Below, piece after piece: positions 53,858-62,965 of a stretch of 64,000 bases of DNA. Origin of the DNA: Dehalococcoidales bacterium. GTDB taxonomy: Bacteria; Chloroflexota; Dehalococcoidia; Dehalococcoidales; UBA2162. The stretch covers positions 1-64,000 of the forward strand of contig JAFGCW010000043.1 in NCBI GenBank assembly GCA_016932435.1, given 5' to 3'. Position numbers and translations under genes: made by a program. A model generated the notes under the pieces. That model ran no database searches, was not told where the DNA came from, and saw only the letters and a program-made list of their open reading frames with translations. Numbering within the stretch: the stretch's first letter is position 1; the number at the start of each line of letters is the position of its first letter.

Positions 53858-55549
53858 GTGTCATCTCATATTAATATCATGATTGGTGGTGAAGCCGGGC
53901 AGGGAGTTCAGTCGGCCGGTTTCATCCTGGCGAAAACCTTCTCCCGTGCCGGCTTTCATGTGTTTGCCGACCAGGACTACGAGTCCAGAGTCAGGGGAGG
54001 ACATAATTTTTACCGTGTCAGGGCATCGGATTCCGAAGTTGCGGCCGTCAGCGAATCGATAGATATTCTGGTGGCGTTGAATGAAGAGAGTATCGATCTG
54101 CATCTGGATGAACTGACACCTGACGGGGCGGCGATTGTTAACACCGAAGACGTTGAAGGTAGAAGCGGTAAAAACATATTCACTGTTCCATTTGATCAGT
54201 TAACAAACGATAAGATAATGGTCAATACAGTCGCCCTTGGCGCGGCTCTCGGTCTGATAGATTTCGATATCGCCATACTGGAGAACGTGCTGGAAGACCA
54301 GTACGGGACAGGGGAATCGGGGAAAGCAAACATAGATGCTGCCCGGGCAGGTTACTACTACAGCAGGGAAAATAAGAATGGCCTAAAACTGAATACTGTA
54401 AAAACGATAAACCGCGAGAAGAAGATGCTTCTCAACGGCAATGAAGCTATCGCACTCGGAGCGATGGCTGCCGGTTGTAAGTATGTTTCTTCCTATCCTA
54501 TGACTCCTTCGACATCTATCATGGAATACATCGCGGCACGAGCCGATGAGTACGGGATCGTGGTCATGCAGGCCGAAGACGAAATAGCGGCAATCAATAA
54601 TATAGTCGGCGCCGGCTACGCCGGTGTAAGGTCGATGACAACGACGTCAGGCAGCGGTTTCTGCCTGATGGTGGAAGGCCTGGGGCTGGCCGGAATAACA
54701 GAAACCCCGGTAGTGATTATCGATGCCCAGCGCCCCGGTCCGGCGGTCGGGCTGCCTACCAGGACGGAACAGGGTGACCTGCAGTTCAGCCTTACCGCTC
54801 ATCACGGCGAGTTTCCCCGGTTCGTACTCGCGCCTGCGAATATAGAAGACTGTTTCTGGCTGACCGTCGAAGCTTTTAATCTTGCCGATATTTACCAGAC
54901 TCCTGTGATTATTCTGACAGATCACTATCTCGCCAGTTCCTACGCGACCGTTGATAAGTTCGACCTATCGAAAGTCATTATCGACCGTGGGGAACTGTAT
55001 TCTGGAGATAGTGTGAATTACCGGCGGCATGCGATAACGGAATCGGGTATATCACCCAGGGCATTCCCCGGAATGAGCGAAGCTCTGGTGGTGACGGATT
55101 CCGATGAACACGATGAAACCGGGCACCTTACCGAAGACGCAGAGATAAGGAACGGTCAAGTCCTGAAACGCTTAAGGAAAATAGACAGTCTGGACAGTAA
55201 TATTCTGAAGCCGTGGAAATACGGCAACGAAAATCCTGAAATACTCCTTATCGGGTGGGGCAGTTCATACGGCGCTGTCCGTGAAGCGGTGGATATCCTG
55301 AATGAGAAAGGGACGGATGCCGGAATGATAAACCTGAACCATCTTTCACCTTTCCCGGCTGAAGCTGTTGCCGATGCAATGAATAACGCTTCGAGGAATA
55401 TAGTTGTCGAGGGTAACGCTACGGGGCAGCTGGCGAAACTGATACGAACCGAGACGGGGATAAAAATCAATGAAAAGATACTGAGATTCGATGGACGTCC
55501 TATCACGCCGGGATACATAATCGAAAAACTGGAAAAGGAGGGGCTGTAG
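53858..55549 (+). CDS. korA: 2-oxoacid:acceptor oxidoreductase, fused gamma-alpha subunit
   Basis: 563 residues, GTG start after AAAGGAG. The gamma domain (1-185) opens with GGEAGQGVQSAGFILAK and includes SRVRGGHNFYRVR; the alpha (pyrimidine) domain runs from about 195 with EAIALGAMAAGCKYVSSYPMTPSTSI, MQAEDEIAAINNIVGAGYAG and RPGPAVGLPTRTEQGDL. This fusion order is that of 2-oxoglutarate or branched-chain 2-oxoacid:ferredoxin oxidoreductases. It makes acyl-CoA, CO2 and reduced ferredoxin with korB, whose start is one base beyond its stop. Confidence 0.93.
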   Translation: MSSHINIMIGGEAGQGVQSAGFILAKTFSRAGFHVFADQDYESRVRGGHNFYRVRASDSEVAAVSESIDILVALNEESIDLHLDELTPDGAAIVNTEDVEGRSGKNIFTVPFDQLTNDKIMVNTVALGAALGLIDFDIAILENVLEDQYGTGESGKANIDAARAGYYYSRENKNGLKLNTVKTINREKKMLLNGNEAIALGAMAAGCKYVSSYPMTPSTSIMEYIAARADEYGIVVMQAEDEIAAINNIVGAGYAGVRSMTTTSGSGFCLMVEGLGLAGITETPVVIIDAQRPGPAVGLPTRTEQGDLQFSLTAHHGEFPRFVLAPANIEDCFWLTVEAFNLADIYQTPVIILTDHYLASSYATVDKFDLSKVIIDRGELYSGDSVNYRRHAITESGISPRAFPGMSEALVVTDSDEHDETGHLTEDAEIRNGQVLKRLRKIDSLDSNILKPWKYGNENPEILLIGWGSSYGAVREAVDILNEKGTDAGMINLNHLSPFPAEAVADAMNNASRNIVVEGNATGQLAKLIRTETGIKINEKILRFDGRPITPGYIIEKLEKEGL

Positions 55550-55550
55550 C

Positions 55551-56405
55551 ATGGTAAAAGTAAATGATTACCAGGGACTTGAAAGCGCATGGTGCCCGGG
55601 CTGTGGTAATTTCGGGATTCTGAACGCAGTCAAGAATGCCCTGGTTGAACTGGAACTGGACCCTCACCAGGTATTGATGGTCTCCGGGATAGGCCAGTCA
55701 GGCAAGCTTCCGCACTACATGAAGTGTAATACCTTCAACTCGCTTCACGGCAGGCCTGTCCCTCCTGCAGTCGCCGCCAAGATCGCCAATCCGAAACTGA
55801 CGGTTATCGCGGTAAGCGGCGATGGTGACGGTTACGGAGAAGGAGGGAATCACTTCATCCACGCGATGCGGCGGAATCATGATATCACCTACCTTATTCA
55901 TAACAACCAGGTATACGGACTGACCAAAGGACAAGCATCGCCTACCAGTGATTCAGGATTCGTCACGAAGACAACACCGCACGGCGCTCCAAGTCCGGTA
56001 AGTCCGCTGGCACTGGCGATTGTGACAGGAGCGGCTTTTGTCGCCAGAGGATTCGCCGGTGACGTGAAACACCTGACCGGGCTGATAAAGGAAGGAATCA
56101 ACCGTAAAGGTTTTTCCCTTATCGATATTCTTCAGCCCTGTGTATCGTTCAATCATCAGAACACCTACGAATGGTACAAGGAGCGAGTGTATACACTGGA
56201 TGATGAAGAGGGATATGATCCTTCGGATAAGATAGCAGCACTGGAAAAAGCAATGGAGTGGGGAGACAGGATACGGACCGGGATCCTCTATCGGCAGGAA
56301 CGCCCGACGTTCGAAGAACAATTTCCGGTTCTTGCCGGGAGTACTCTGGTTGAACAGGAGATTAATCCAGGCAGTGTGGAAAGCCTACTGGACGAGTTAA
56401 GATAG
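55551..56405 (+). CDS. korB: 2-oxoacid:ferredoxin oxidoreductase, beta subunit
   Basis: 284 residues. SAWCPGCGNFGILNAV, GIGQSGKLPHYMKCNTFNSLHGR and the thiamine diphosphate motif SGDGDGYGEGGNHFIHAMRRN followed by LIHNNQVYGLTKGQASPTS are diagnostic. No ferredoxin domain is attached and no separate delta subunit is present, matching two-subunit enzymes. A perfect terminator follows 28 bases after the stop. Confidence 0.95.
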   Translation: MVKVNDYQGLESAWCPGCGNFGILNAVKNALVELELDPHQVLMVSGIGQSGKLPHYMKCNTFNSLHGRPVPPAVAAKIANPKLTVIAVSGDGDGYGEGGNHFIHAMRRNHDITYLIHNNQVYGLTKGQASPTSDSGFVTKTTPHGAPSPVSPLALAIVTGAAFVARGFAGDVKHLTGLIKEGINRKGFSLIDILQPCVSFNHQNTYEWYKERVYTLDDEEGYDPSDKIAALEKAMEWGDRIRTGILYRQERPTFEEQFPVLAGSTLVEQEINPGSVESLLDELR

Positions 56406-56433
56406 ATAGGTTATTGAAATATACGGCTAGCTT

Positions 56434-56458
56434 AAAAAGGGGGCATTGCCCCCTTTTT
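56434..56458 (+). terminator. Terminator after korAB
   Basis: AAAAAGGGGGC (56434-56444), ATT, GCCCCCTTTTT (56448-56458). The symmetric A and T tracts would let it work in both directions. Confidence 0.92.
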
Positions 56459-56503
56459 GTTTTACCTATACAATAGCGAAAGAAGCAGGGCAAGGAGGGA
56501 AGT

Positions 56504-56977
56504 ATGGAGCATATCTGGGCACCATGGAGGATGACCTATATCGAGAGTGAAAAATCTGGTGGCTGTATCCTGTGTGAAAATCATGCTAAGAACGATGATG
56601 AAAAATACTTTATTCTGCACCGCGGCGATAAAAACTACGTGATGCTGAACCTCTACCCATACAATCCCTATCACCTGATGGTGGTTCCGTACCGTCATAC
56701 GTCCACACTGGATGATCTCTCGGATGAAGAACGGGACGAACACTTTAAAATTGTCAGTCGGTGCGTGGGTATTTTGCGAAAGGAACTCAATCCGGCCGGT
56801 TTTAACATTGGTATCAATATGGGGGCTGTGGCTGGGGCAGGAATAGAAGATCATATCCACACTCACATAATCCCACGCTGGCAGGGCGATACCAATTTCG
56901 TGACCGTTGTATCGGATATCAGGGTGGTACCCGAAGCACTGGCTGATTCTTACCGAAAACTCAAGGATAAATTCTAA
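56504..56977 (+). CDS. HIT family nucleotide hydrolase/transferase
   Basis: 157 residues. The HIT motif is DHIHTHIIPRW (H-x-H-x-H). APWRMTYIE and CILCEN at the start, with a CxxC that with later His may bind zinc, resemble the Ap4A phosphorylase-like branch of the family. It acts on AMP-linked substrates such as diadenosine polyphosphates. AAGGAGG precedes the ATG; the second AOR gene follows by 33 bases, so the pair may be co-transcribed. Confidence 0.88.
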   Translation: MEHIWAPWRMTYIESEKSGGCILCENHAKNDDEKYFILHRGDKNYVMLNLYPYNPYHLMVVPYRHTSTLDDLSDEERDEHFKIVSRCVGILRKELNPAGFNIGINMGAVAGAGIEDHIHTHIIPRWQGDTNFVTVVSDIRVVPEALADSYRKLKDKF

Positions 56978-57010
56978 AGAACTGCCGTTTGTCTATTCAA
57001 GGAGGTTACT

Positions 57011-58828
57011 ATGCCTGGCGGATATATGGGGAAGCTGCTTTTTATCGATCTCACCACCGGCGAGGTCCGGGAGGAAACGCCGGGTGAAATGCTTTACCGG
57101 GATTTTATCGGCGGATACGGAGTTGGGTCGAGGATACTCTATGACCGGCAAAAAGGAGGCGTGGATCCACTCGGACCGGATAATATTTTCGGGTATATGA
57201 CCGGACCGCTTACCGGTACTCCCGCAATCGGCGGCACCCGGTACCAGATCATGGCGAAATCTCCGCTGACGCTGGGCTGGGGAGACGCCAATTCGGGAGG
57301 ATTTTTCGGTCCTTACCTGAAATTTGCCGGATACGACGGGATTTTCGTTTCAGGTATTTCCGACAAACCGGTGTATCTCGCTGTCATCAACGGGAAAGCC
57401 GAATTAAAGGACGCCTCTCATCTGTGGGGCAGGACGACGTATGAAACCGAGGATACACTCGCTGAAGAGTACGGGAAATCAGCCAGGATATCCTGTATAG
57501 GACCTGCAGGTGAGAAACTGTCACACATCGCCTGCGTTATCACTCACAAGGGAGATGCTGCCGGACGCTCGGGCTTGGGAGCGGTACTTGGTTCCAAGCG
57601 ACTGAAAGCGGTGGTGGTAAACGGCGATAAGAAGGTTCCTGTGGCTGATGTCGACATGGCGAACAGAATCAGGACCGACCAGCTGAAAGCCATGGAAGAG
57701 ACAGGATTTATCCGCAGGTTCCACAAGTACGGGACCAGCGGGCATGGCGACATGTCAGCGGCAAGCGGCGATACGCCGGTTAAAAACTGGGCAGGCATCG
57801 GTGTCGTGGACCTTCCGGATGTTTCGGGCCTGCACCGTGATATGATGATAGCCAACGTGAAACGTCGGTTCGGCTGCTGGCGCTGCCCGGCGGCCTGCAA
57901 GGCGTCGCTTAATGCCGGAACGGGTGATTTTAACTACCCGGAAGGAATACAGAGGGTTGAATATGAGACTATCGGTGCCTTCGGCGCTCTGTGCATGAAC
58001 ACAAACGCGGAGTCTATCCAGATGGCGGGACATCTCTGTAACGCCTATGGTATGGATACCATTTCCGCCGGGGCGATAATTGCCTTTGCCATGGAGTGCC
58101 ATGAAAAGGGGATCATTACCCGGGCGGACACGGACGGGATCGACCTTAAATGGGGCGACCCGAAGTCACTCGTCCGGATGACGGAAAAACTGGTGAAGAG
58201 GGAGGGATTCGGCGATATTCTTGCCGACGGTGTGAAACTTGCGGCCGAGAGAATAGGCAAAGGTTCGGAGGAATATGCCGTGCATATAGACGGGCAGGAC
58301 CTGGGAATGCACGATCCCAAGCTTCCCGGCCCCCATTTTGCCGGGCACGCTTCCGTGGCGATGTATAAGATGGACGCCACACCGGGGCGGCACACGCAGT
58401 CGTTTGGCCCGGACAGCTTCAGGTCGCATCTTTCGAACGCGATGGGCGCCTGTATGATTCCGCTTGACCAGAAAGAGGGAGAACTTGCGCCGTACGCGGA
58501 AACCTACATGAGGGCAATAACCGGCCTGGACCGATCATATGAGGAATTGCTGAAAGCAGGGGAGAGAATTGCCAACATGCGGCATGTCTTCAACCTGCGC
58601 GAGGGGATCAATCCGCTGGAACGGTATGTCCACCCCCGGATTATCGGCATACCGCCGCAGGAGGAAGGACCTCTTAGAGACGTAACGCTGGATATCGATG
58701 AAGAAACCTGGTGGAATCTCGGCGCCCTTGACTGGGACAGAGTGACGACTAGACCGAGTAAGGTCAAGCTGCTGGAACTGGGACTGGATGATGTAGCTGA
58801 AGAGCTGTATCCATCAATTCAAGAGTAA
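57011..58828 (+). CDS. Aldehyde ferredoxin oxidoreductase (second copy)
   Basis: 605 residues, the normal AOR length, without the Gly-Pro arm of the copy at 19.3 kb. GKLLFIDLTTGEVREE, FIGGYGVGSRILY, TRYQIMAKSPLTLGWGDANSGG, Cys cluster FGCWRCPAAC (C-x2-C-x3-C), MDTISAGAIIAFAMECHEKG and the fourth Cys in NAMGACMIPLD. It is a tungstopterin and 4Fe-4S enzyme that oxidises aldehydes with ferredoxin. AAGGAGG precedes the ATG. Position behind korAB suits a shared ferredoxin pool. Confidence 0.94.
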   Translation: MPGGYMGKLLFIDLTTGEVREETPGEMLYRDFIGGYGVGSRILYDRQKGGVDPLGPDNIFGYMTGPLTGTPAIGGTRYQIMAKSPLTLGWGDANSGGFFGPYLKFAGYDGIFVSGISDKPVYLAVINGKAELKDASHLWGRTTYETEDTLAEEYGKSARISCIGPAGEKLSHIACVITHKGDAAGRSGLGAVLGSKRLKAVVVNGDKKVPVADVDMANRIRTDQLKAMEETGFIRRFHKYGTSGHGDMSAASGDTPVKNWAGIGVVDLPDVSGLHRDMMIANVKRRFGCWRCPAACKASLNAGTGDFNYPEGIQRVEYETIGAFGALCMNTNAESIQMAGHLCNAYGMDTISAGAIIAFAMECHEKGIITRADTDGIDLKWGDPKSLVRMTEKLVKREGFGDILADGVKLAAERIGKGSEEYAVHIDGQDLGMHDPKLPGPHFAGHASVAMYKMDATPGRHTQSFGPDSFRSHLSNAMGACMIPLDQKEGELAPYAETYMRAITGLDRSYEELLKAGERIANMRHVFNLREGINPLERYVHPRIIGIPPQEEGPLRDVTLDIDEETWWNLGALDWDRVTTRPSKVKLLELGLDDVAEELYPSIQE

Positions 58829-58970
58829 TTATTACGGTTTCCCCTTTTTTCTCTCCCTTAGTTACAAAAGACTCCCTCTCCAAAACAAGAGTGTTTATCG
58901 CATATGTAACGTTTATTGATTCTTGTACGTAATAGCATAGTGGAGAGTTAATTTTGGAGGTTCATAAGAA

Positions 58971-59168
58971 ATGGTTTTGCATATCGGTGATCGTGTCATC
59001 TATGAAGATGGAGGAGAGCCCTTAACAGGAGAGATAGTCGATATCTGGAAAAATAATCAAGAGAGAATAACCGGCTATTTTGTGATACTGGATTCAGGAA
59101 TATATGTTCAATTTTTACCGGATAACCTTAAATGGTCTAAATTGGAAGAACCTGTTCTAATAGCATAG
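58971..59168 (+). CDS. Tandem small protein A (65 residues), unrecognised family
   Basis: Not recognised. First of three adjacent paralogs. The core is LHIGDRVIYEDGGEPLTGEIVD-IWKNN, then ITGYFVILDSG and a strand-rich tail (YVQFLPDNLKWSKLEE). Alternating hydrophobics with G-D and Y-E turns suggest a small beta barrel of SH3 or KOW type. TTTTGGAGG precedes the ATG by ten bases. No membrane segment or signal peptide. Base composition is more AT-rich than the neighbouring AOR gene. Function unknown. Confidence 0.6.
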   Translation: MVLHIGDRVIYEDGGEPLTGEIVDIWKNNQERITGYFVILDSGIYVQFLPDNLKWSKLEEPVLIA

Positions 59169-59256
59169 GAAATACTGTTGTAGTCACTAAAAGTATCACT
59201 ACTTTTTTCTCTACCGTGATAATAGACGGATAGTTTATTCTGAGGGAAGGAAAAAA

Positions 59257-59460
59257 ATGGCTTTGAAGATTGGTGATAGGGTTGAGTATAGGGGTGAAGC
59301 TGTTGATGATAAGTACCTTCAGGGGAAAATAGTTACTATTGAAAAAAACAGCAGAGGTTTTATTACCAGCTATTTTGCTATGTTAGATGGGAATTTATTG
59401 GTTCAGTTTAAACCACATAATCTGAATTGGCATAAAGTAGAAGAAATGGTGGTTGATTAA
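59257..59460 (+). CDS. Tandem small protein B (67 residues), unrecognised family
   Basis: Second paralog: LKIGDRVEYRGEAVDDKYLQGKI-VTIEKN, ITSYFAMLDGNLLVQFKPHNLNWHKVEE. It keeps IGDR-x-x-Y, G-x-I-V, the Y-F strand, F-x-P and the closing W/E-E but lost the IWK motif (TIEKN). GAGGGAAGG lies before the ATG. It is 88 bases after protein A and 19 bases before protein C, so B and C are surely in one transcript. Confidence 0.6.
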   Translation: MALKIGDRVEYRGEAVDDKYLQGKIVTIEKNSRGFITSYFAMLDGNLLVQFKPHNLNWHKVEEMVVD

Positions 59461-59479
59461 GTTCGGAGGTACTAAGAAG

Positions 59480-59701
59480 ATGGAATTAAATATCGGTGAC
59501 AAGATTATATATGAAGATTCACATTCAAACTTTTTTAAAGGTGAAATCGTGGATATCTGGAAAGATGACTATGAAGAAATATCCGCCTACTTTGTTGCGA
59601 CAGATACGGGATTACATATTCACTTTAAACCTAGTAGTCTTGAGTACTGTCGTTTGGATGAATCACTTGCTGGGGAATACGCTTCCAGCTTCGGCAGTTA
59701 G
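59480..59701 (+). CDS. Tandem small protein C (73 residues), unrecognised family
   Basis: Third paralog, from the ATG at 59480 nine bases after GGAGGT (the frame is open to 59453). LNIGDKIIYEDSHSNFFKGEIV-DIWKDD is closest to protein A, followed by ISAYFVATDTGLHIHFKPSSLEYCRLDE and a short unique tail SLAGEYASSFGS. Conservation across the three is spread over the whole length, which speaks for a folded domain under selection rather than recent copying. The 59702-59846 gap holds no gene. Confidence 0.6.
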   Translation: MELNIGDKIIYEDSHSNFFKGEIVDIWKDDYEEISAYFVATDTGLHIHFKPSSLEYCRLDESLAGEYASSFGS

Positions 59702-59846
59702 TGAGTAGTCAGGTTTATCTTGCATACGTAACTAACTATTTCACCTTCAGAGTGGAGGGGAAGAACCATACGGTCAAGGATCGTATATCAATAGTTTGAA
59801 ACGGTTACATGAGTGGGCACGGGAGCGAGGGAAGGAAAAGGTTGTT

Positions 59847-60857
59847 TTACCAGTCGGGGTGGTTAATTAATCTACTTGCCAGTTCCCTTTTTTTATCATC
59901 GGAGAGGAAGGACGTCCTGATGGCGTTGAACAGCATGGTGCGTATCTCATCCCGGATAAAACCGAGGTCGTTAGCTAGGAGTTCATACTCTTCTGCCAGC
60001 GAGTTGCCGAACATCTTGGGATCATCGGTGTTGATGCTGACAGGGATATTCCTGTCGTAAAAGTACCGCACCGGGTGTTTTTTAATCGATTCGACCACTC
60101 CGGTTTTCACGTTGGAAATCGGGCATATTTCCAGAGGTATGCTGTGTTCGGCAAGATAGTCGACCAGTTTTTCATCCTCTATGGCACGGGTTCCATGCCC
60201 GATACGTTCAACCTTCAGGTTATTGATAGCCGACCAGATGCTTTCCGGACCTGCCGCTTCACCGGCGTGTGCCGTGGCGTGGAGTCCCGCCTGACGGGCT
60301 TTTTCGTATACGTCGGCAAACAGTTTCTGAGGATATTGCTGTTCGTTTCCACCAAGTCCGATTCCTATCACGCCGAATTGCCTTGACTCGATAATTTCCG
60401 GTAGTTTCTCTGCCGCATTTTCAGGCCCGTTATCACGCACCAGGTCGATTATCAGATTGATGTCGATTTCAGGAACCTTCGACAGTCCCGCCCGAACTGC
60501 TTCCGCAAGTCTGGATAGTGTCAGGTCTTTATTAAGAAAGCGGGACGATGAGAAGAAAACTTCGGCATAGAGAATATTCTGATGTGCAAGGTCACGGGCG
60601 ACTGCTTCAGACAGGAAGGTGAAGTCTTCGTACTCTCTCAGGAACTGATTTTTCCATAGCCATGTTTCCAGGAAATGCATGAAGTCACGGTATTTGAATT
60701 TTTCTTCGAAGGCATTGATATCCGGTACCGACGGATCACCGCCATATTTCTTTATCAGTTCCCAGAGTGTCTCGTGAGGAATCGCTCCAGTAAGGTGCAG
60801 GTGAAGCTCAACCTTCGGTACTCTTTCATACCATGATTTCTTTTTATCGGTAGTCAT
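59847..60857 (-). CDS. add: Adenosine deaminase
   Basis: 336 residues from the ATG at 60857. A minus-strand TATAAT (60869-60864) sits seven bases before that ATG, so the upstream ATG at 60875 would precede the promoter and the mRNA may be leaderless. Zinc and catalytic motifs are complete: VELHLHLTGAIP (H-x-H), ATAHAGEAAG (His and catalytic Glu), RIGHGTRAI, ICPISNVKTG and SINTDDPKMFG. It deaminates adenosine or a related aminopurine; close relatives act on adenine, so the substrate is best left open within that group. Confidence 0.9.
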   Translation of the reverse strand: MTTDKKKSWYERVPKVELHLHLTGAIPHETLWELIKKYGGDPSVPDINAFEEKFKYRDFMHFLETWLWKNQFLREYEDFTFLSEAVARDLAHQNILYAEVFFSSSRFLNKDLTLSRLAEAVRAGLSKVPEIDINLIIDLVRDNGPENAAEKLPEIIESRQFGVIGIGLGGNEQQYPQKLFADVYEKARQAGLHATAHAGEAAGPESIWSAINNLKVERIGHGTRAIEDEKLVDYLAEHSIPLEICPISNVKTGVVESIKKHPVRYFYDRNIPVSINTDDPKMFGNSLAEEYELLANDLGFIRDEIRTMLFNAIRTSFLSDDKKRELASRLINHPDW

Positions 60858-61031
60858 AGAGGTATTATAGTGCATGAAGAGAGGTAAAACGTAATTGAGT
60901 TTTAGGTAAGGAATGAAAGTAATGCAGGTTGGGTAAGTTCGACGAAGTCAGGTCATGGACGTACTACGTACCCGCCGTTTTGATTCAAATTTACAAACAG
61001 TTTTACTAAATAGACGCTTACTCTCACGATT

Positions 61032-61694
61032 CTATTCAACCTTGATGTGAACAATAATATCGCCCGGTCTTCCATCTGTTAATTGAAGAGCGTTTTTCAG
61101 TTTTATTTTACTTCCAGTCCTGACATTGGCAGGTATTTTCACCTTTAGTTTCTTATTATTTCTTTTAAGTTCCTTTTCTATTCCTTTTCCTGCCTGTTCG
61201 GAAGTCAATATTATTACATAATCCACATAGTCGTCTGAAAAAGATTTGTTATCAATGAAGTCCTCAAGTTTGAAGTCTCCCGCGACATCAAATTTCATAT
61301 TCTTTGAGTTACGAAATCCCCTTGTGAACTTGTGATAAGTGAATCCTGTGTTATGTGTTATGTCTCCAAAAATATCATTAAAAAACCCATTGTCTTGTCC
61401 GCCCTCTTCAAAATCATGGATAAAATCATCAAAGGTAGCTCGAGTGGATTGACTGCCGAATATATCACCAACACTTCCTACAAATCCAAACTGGTCATAT
61501 TGATTTCTTTTTTCAGGATCACTAAGAACGCTGAAAGATTCATTAATATCCTTAAATTTTTCGTTAGCCCATTCTTCCTGGCCGTGATTACGGTCAGGAT
61601 GATATTGCATTGCCAGTTTTCGGTATGCTTTCTTGACTTGATCTGCTGATGCAGTCTTATCCAATCCAAGTATCTGGTAGTAGTCTTTATAAAC
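61032..61694 (-). CDS. DnaJ-like co-chaperone, short CbpA type
   Basis: 220 residues from the ATG at 61694. The J domain (1-70) opens [24 protein letters not shown] style and has the HPD motif in [12 protein letters not shown] Phe/Gly/Asp-rich linker follows ([13 protein letters not shown]), then a single C-terminal beta domain with [20 protein letters not shown] and [11 protein letters not shown]. There is no CxxCxGxG zinc domain, and only one of the two usual substrate domains is present, so it is shorter than CbpA (about 300). It would recruit DnaK. No dnaK or grpE lies nearby. The gene is AT-rich compared with the core genes. Confidence 0.88.
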   Translation of the reverse strand, partial: VYKDYYQILGLDKTASADQVKKAYRKLAMQYHPDRNHGQEEWANEKFKDINESFSVLSDPEKRNQYDQFGFVGSVGDIFGSQSTRATFDDFIHDFEEGGQDNGFFNDIFGDITHNTGFTYHKFTRGFRNSKNMKFDVAGDFKLEDFIDNKSFSDDYVDYVIILTSEQAGKGIEKELKRNNKKLKVKIPANVRTGSKIKLKNALQLTDGRPGDIIVHIKVE

Positions 61695-62157
61695 CATTGT
61701 AATAACCTGCATTCAAGTACTTATTGTATGTAAGATCTGTTTTCTGTTTAATTCTCTTTATTTGTGATCTCCTTTCTATTTTCTCGCAACTATCATCTCT
61801 CTTTAGGAATCATTATTTGGGGCATTCCTTTGCTTAGTAAACATAGTTCGAATTTACCAATTCTCAAAAACATACGCAGTTCACACAATTGGTTTGAATA
61901 ATATCAAAATAACCTGGTTTCAGGATCACCTTCGTAACTAGTATCCGAAGATTATTAAAATTAATCAATCATGTAGTTGAGACTGAGTCTTTTCGGGTAT
62001 GCCGATTATACGTCTTCCGTAATATGTGAACAATATACGAATGTCTAATATGTAGATAGCCATAAGTAGCTGTATGGACTCAACGTTGTTATGATGATGT
62101 GATCGCCCGACGTTACCAACCAGGTGGGTTACGCTTTGTTTCACCTACCCCACACGG
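61695..62157. repeat. Gene-free AT-rich spacer ending in a REP-like hairpin
   Basis: No gene or clear promoter in 61713-62090. Near its right end GGTGGGTTACGCTTTGTTTCACC-type sequence (about 62124-62150) is an imperfect inverted repeat of the kind GTGGGTTACGC found dispersed in many bacterial genomes. Confidence 0.35.
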
Positions 62158-62694
62158 CTACCATAACTCGCCCTCTCGCCATTCGACGGAGAGTGGTGCG
62201 GAAAGGTCGAGTGCGGGGGTATCTGCTAAAGAAAGAACCATTACCGAAGCACCTTCACGTGAAGGGATCAACTCATTATCTTTACGAGAAAGGAGAGGTC
62301 CTTTCCACACTTCCCAGCCAAAACGTGAGTAGAAATCCGGCAAACCGGTGCAAAGACCGGCGATTTCGAAATCGACTATTTCTTCGGCAAGCTTTTTCAT
62401 AACCGCTGTTGCGAAACCACGTTTCCGGTACGATTCATCCGTCGCTACTCCCTCGATATAAGCCGTTCTCATCACCGGCTTATCCTCTACCTGCAGCCAC
62501 CTGGTAATCCACAAGGCATGTGAGACTAGAGTGTTTTCATGATATCCCAGCACGTGGGTTGAGTCGGGAAAAGTATCCAGAAAAAGACGGTAATCCGTAC
62601 TAAAAGCCCGTGAGCACAGGGTGATAATATCGGCCAGTTCCTCTGCGGAAAGGTCGATATTCTTTTTTATTTTCAGCGTAAGTTCTTCGTCCAT
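62158..62694 (-). CDS. GNAT acetyltransferase resembling aminoglycoside 2'-N-acetyltransferase AAC(2')
   Basis: 178 residues, the AAC(2')-I length. The acetyl-CoA loop is VATDESYRKRGFATAVMKKL, matching the mycobacterial AAC(2') segment VAVREDWRGQGLATAVM by memory; the preceding RTAYIEGVA, the later YSRFGWEVWKGPLL and the C-terminal SVEWREGELW have direct counterparts (YVEAVAV, YLSRGWLPWQGP, CDWRDGDVW). End-to-end agreement makes this more specific than a generic GNAT. In mycobacteria the enzyme acetylates aminoglycosides but its native role is not settled, so resistance should not be assumed. It is a lone transcript. Confidence 0.65.
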   Translation of the reverse strand: MDEELTLKIKKNIDLSAEELADIITLCSRAFSTDYRLFLDTFPDSTHVLGYHENTLVSHALWITRWLQVEDKPVMRTAYIEGVATDESYRKRGFATAVMKKLAEEIVDFEIAGLCTGLPDFYSRFGWEVWKGPLLSRKDNELIPSREGASVMVLSLADTPALDLSAPLSVEWREGELW

Positions 62695-62767
62695 TTTATT
62701 GAGCTTGTATTCTTTTCCAAGTCGTTATCTAGTTATGCTACTGCGATGGTAAGAAAATCCTTCTTTA

Positions 62768-62845
62768 TCTCCCTTTTTAAAAGGGAGAAATCACCGGAAT
62801 ACTTTCGATTAAGAATATCCGGTTTCCCCCTTTGCAAAGGGGGAA
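62768..62845. repeat. Two perfect hairpins of the dispersed TCCCCCTTT type
   Basis: TCTCCCTTTT/AAAAGGGAGA (62768-62788) and TTCCCCCTTT-GC-AAAGGGGGAA (62824-62845), with CCGG on both sides of the spacer between them. These resemble widespread intergenic repeats. No gene lies in 62695-62965; a weak TATAAT (about 62921-62926) precedes the next gene. Confidence 0.5.
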
Positions 62846-62965
62846 TAAGGGGGATTTGAAACCTCTTTGGTTCGCCCGGTTCTGCTTATTCGAAATATTT
62901 CTCTCATACCTTCCCGATATTATATAATGGGTTTTACCTTAATTCACAGGAGAGGAGAGCTGTAG

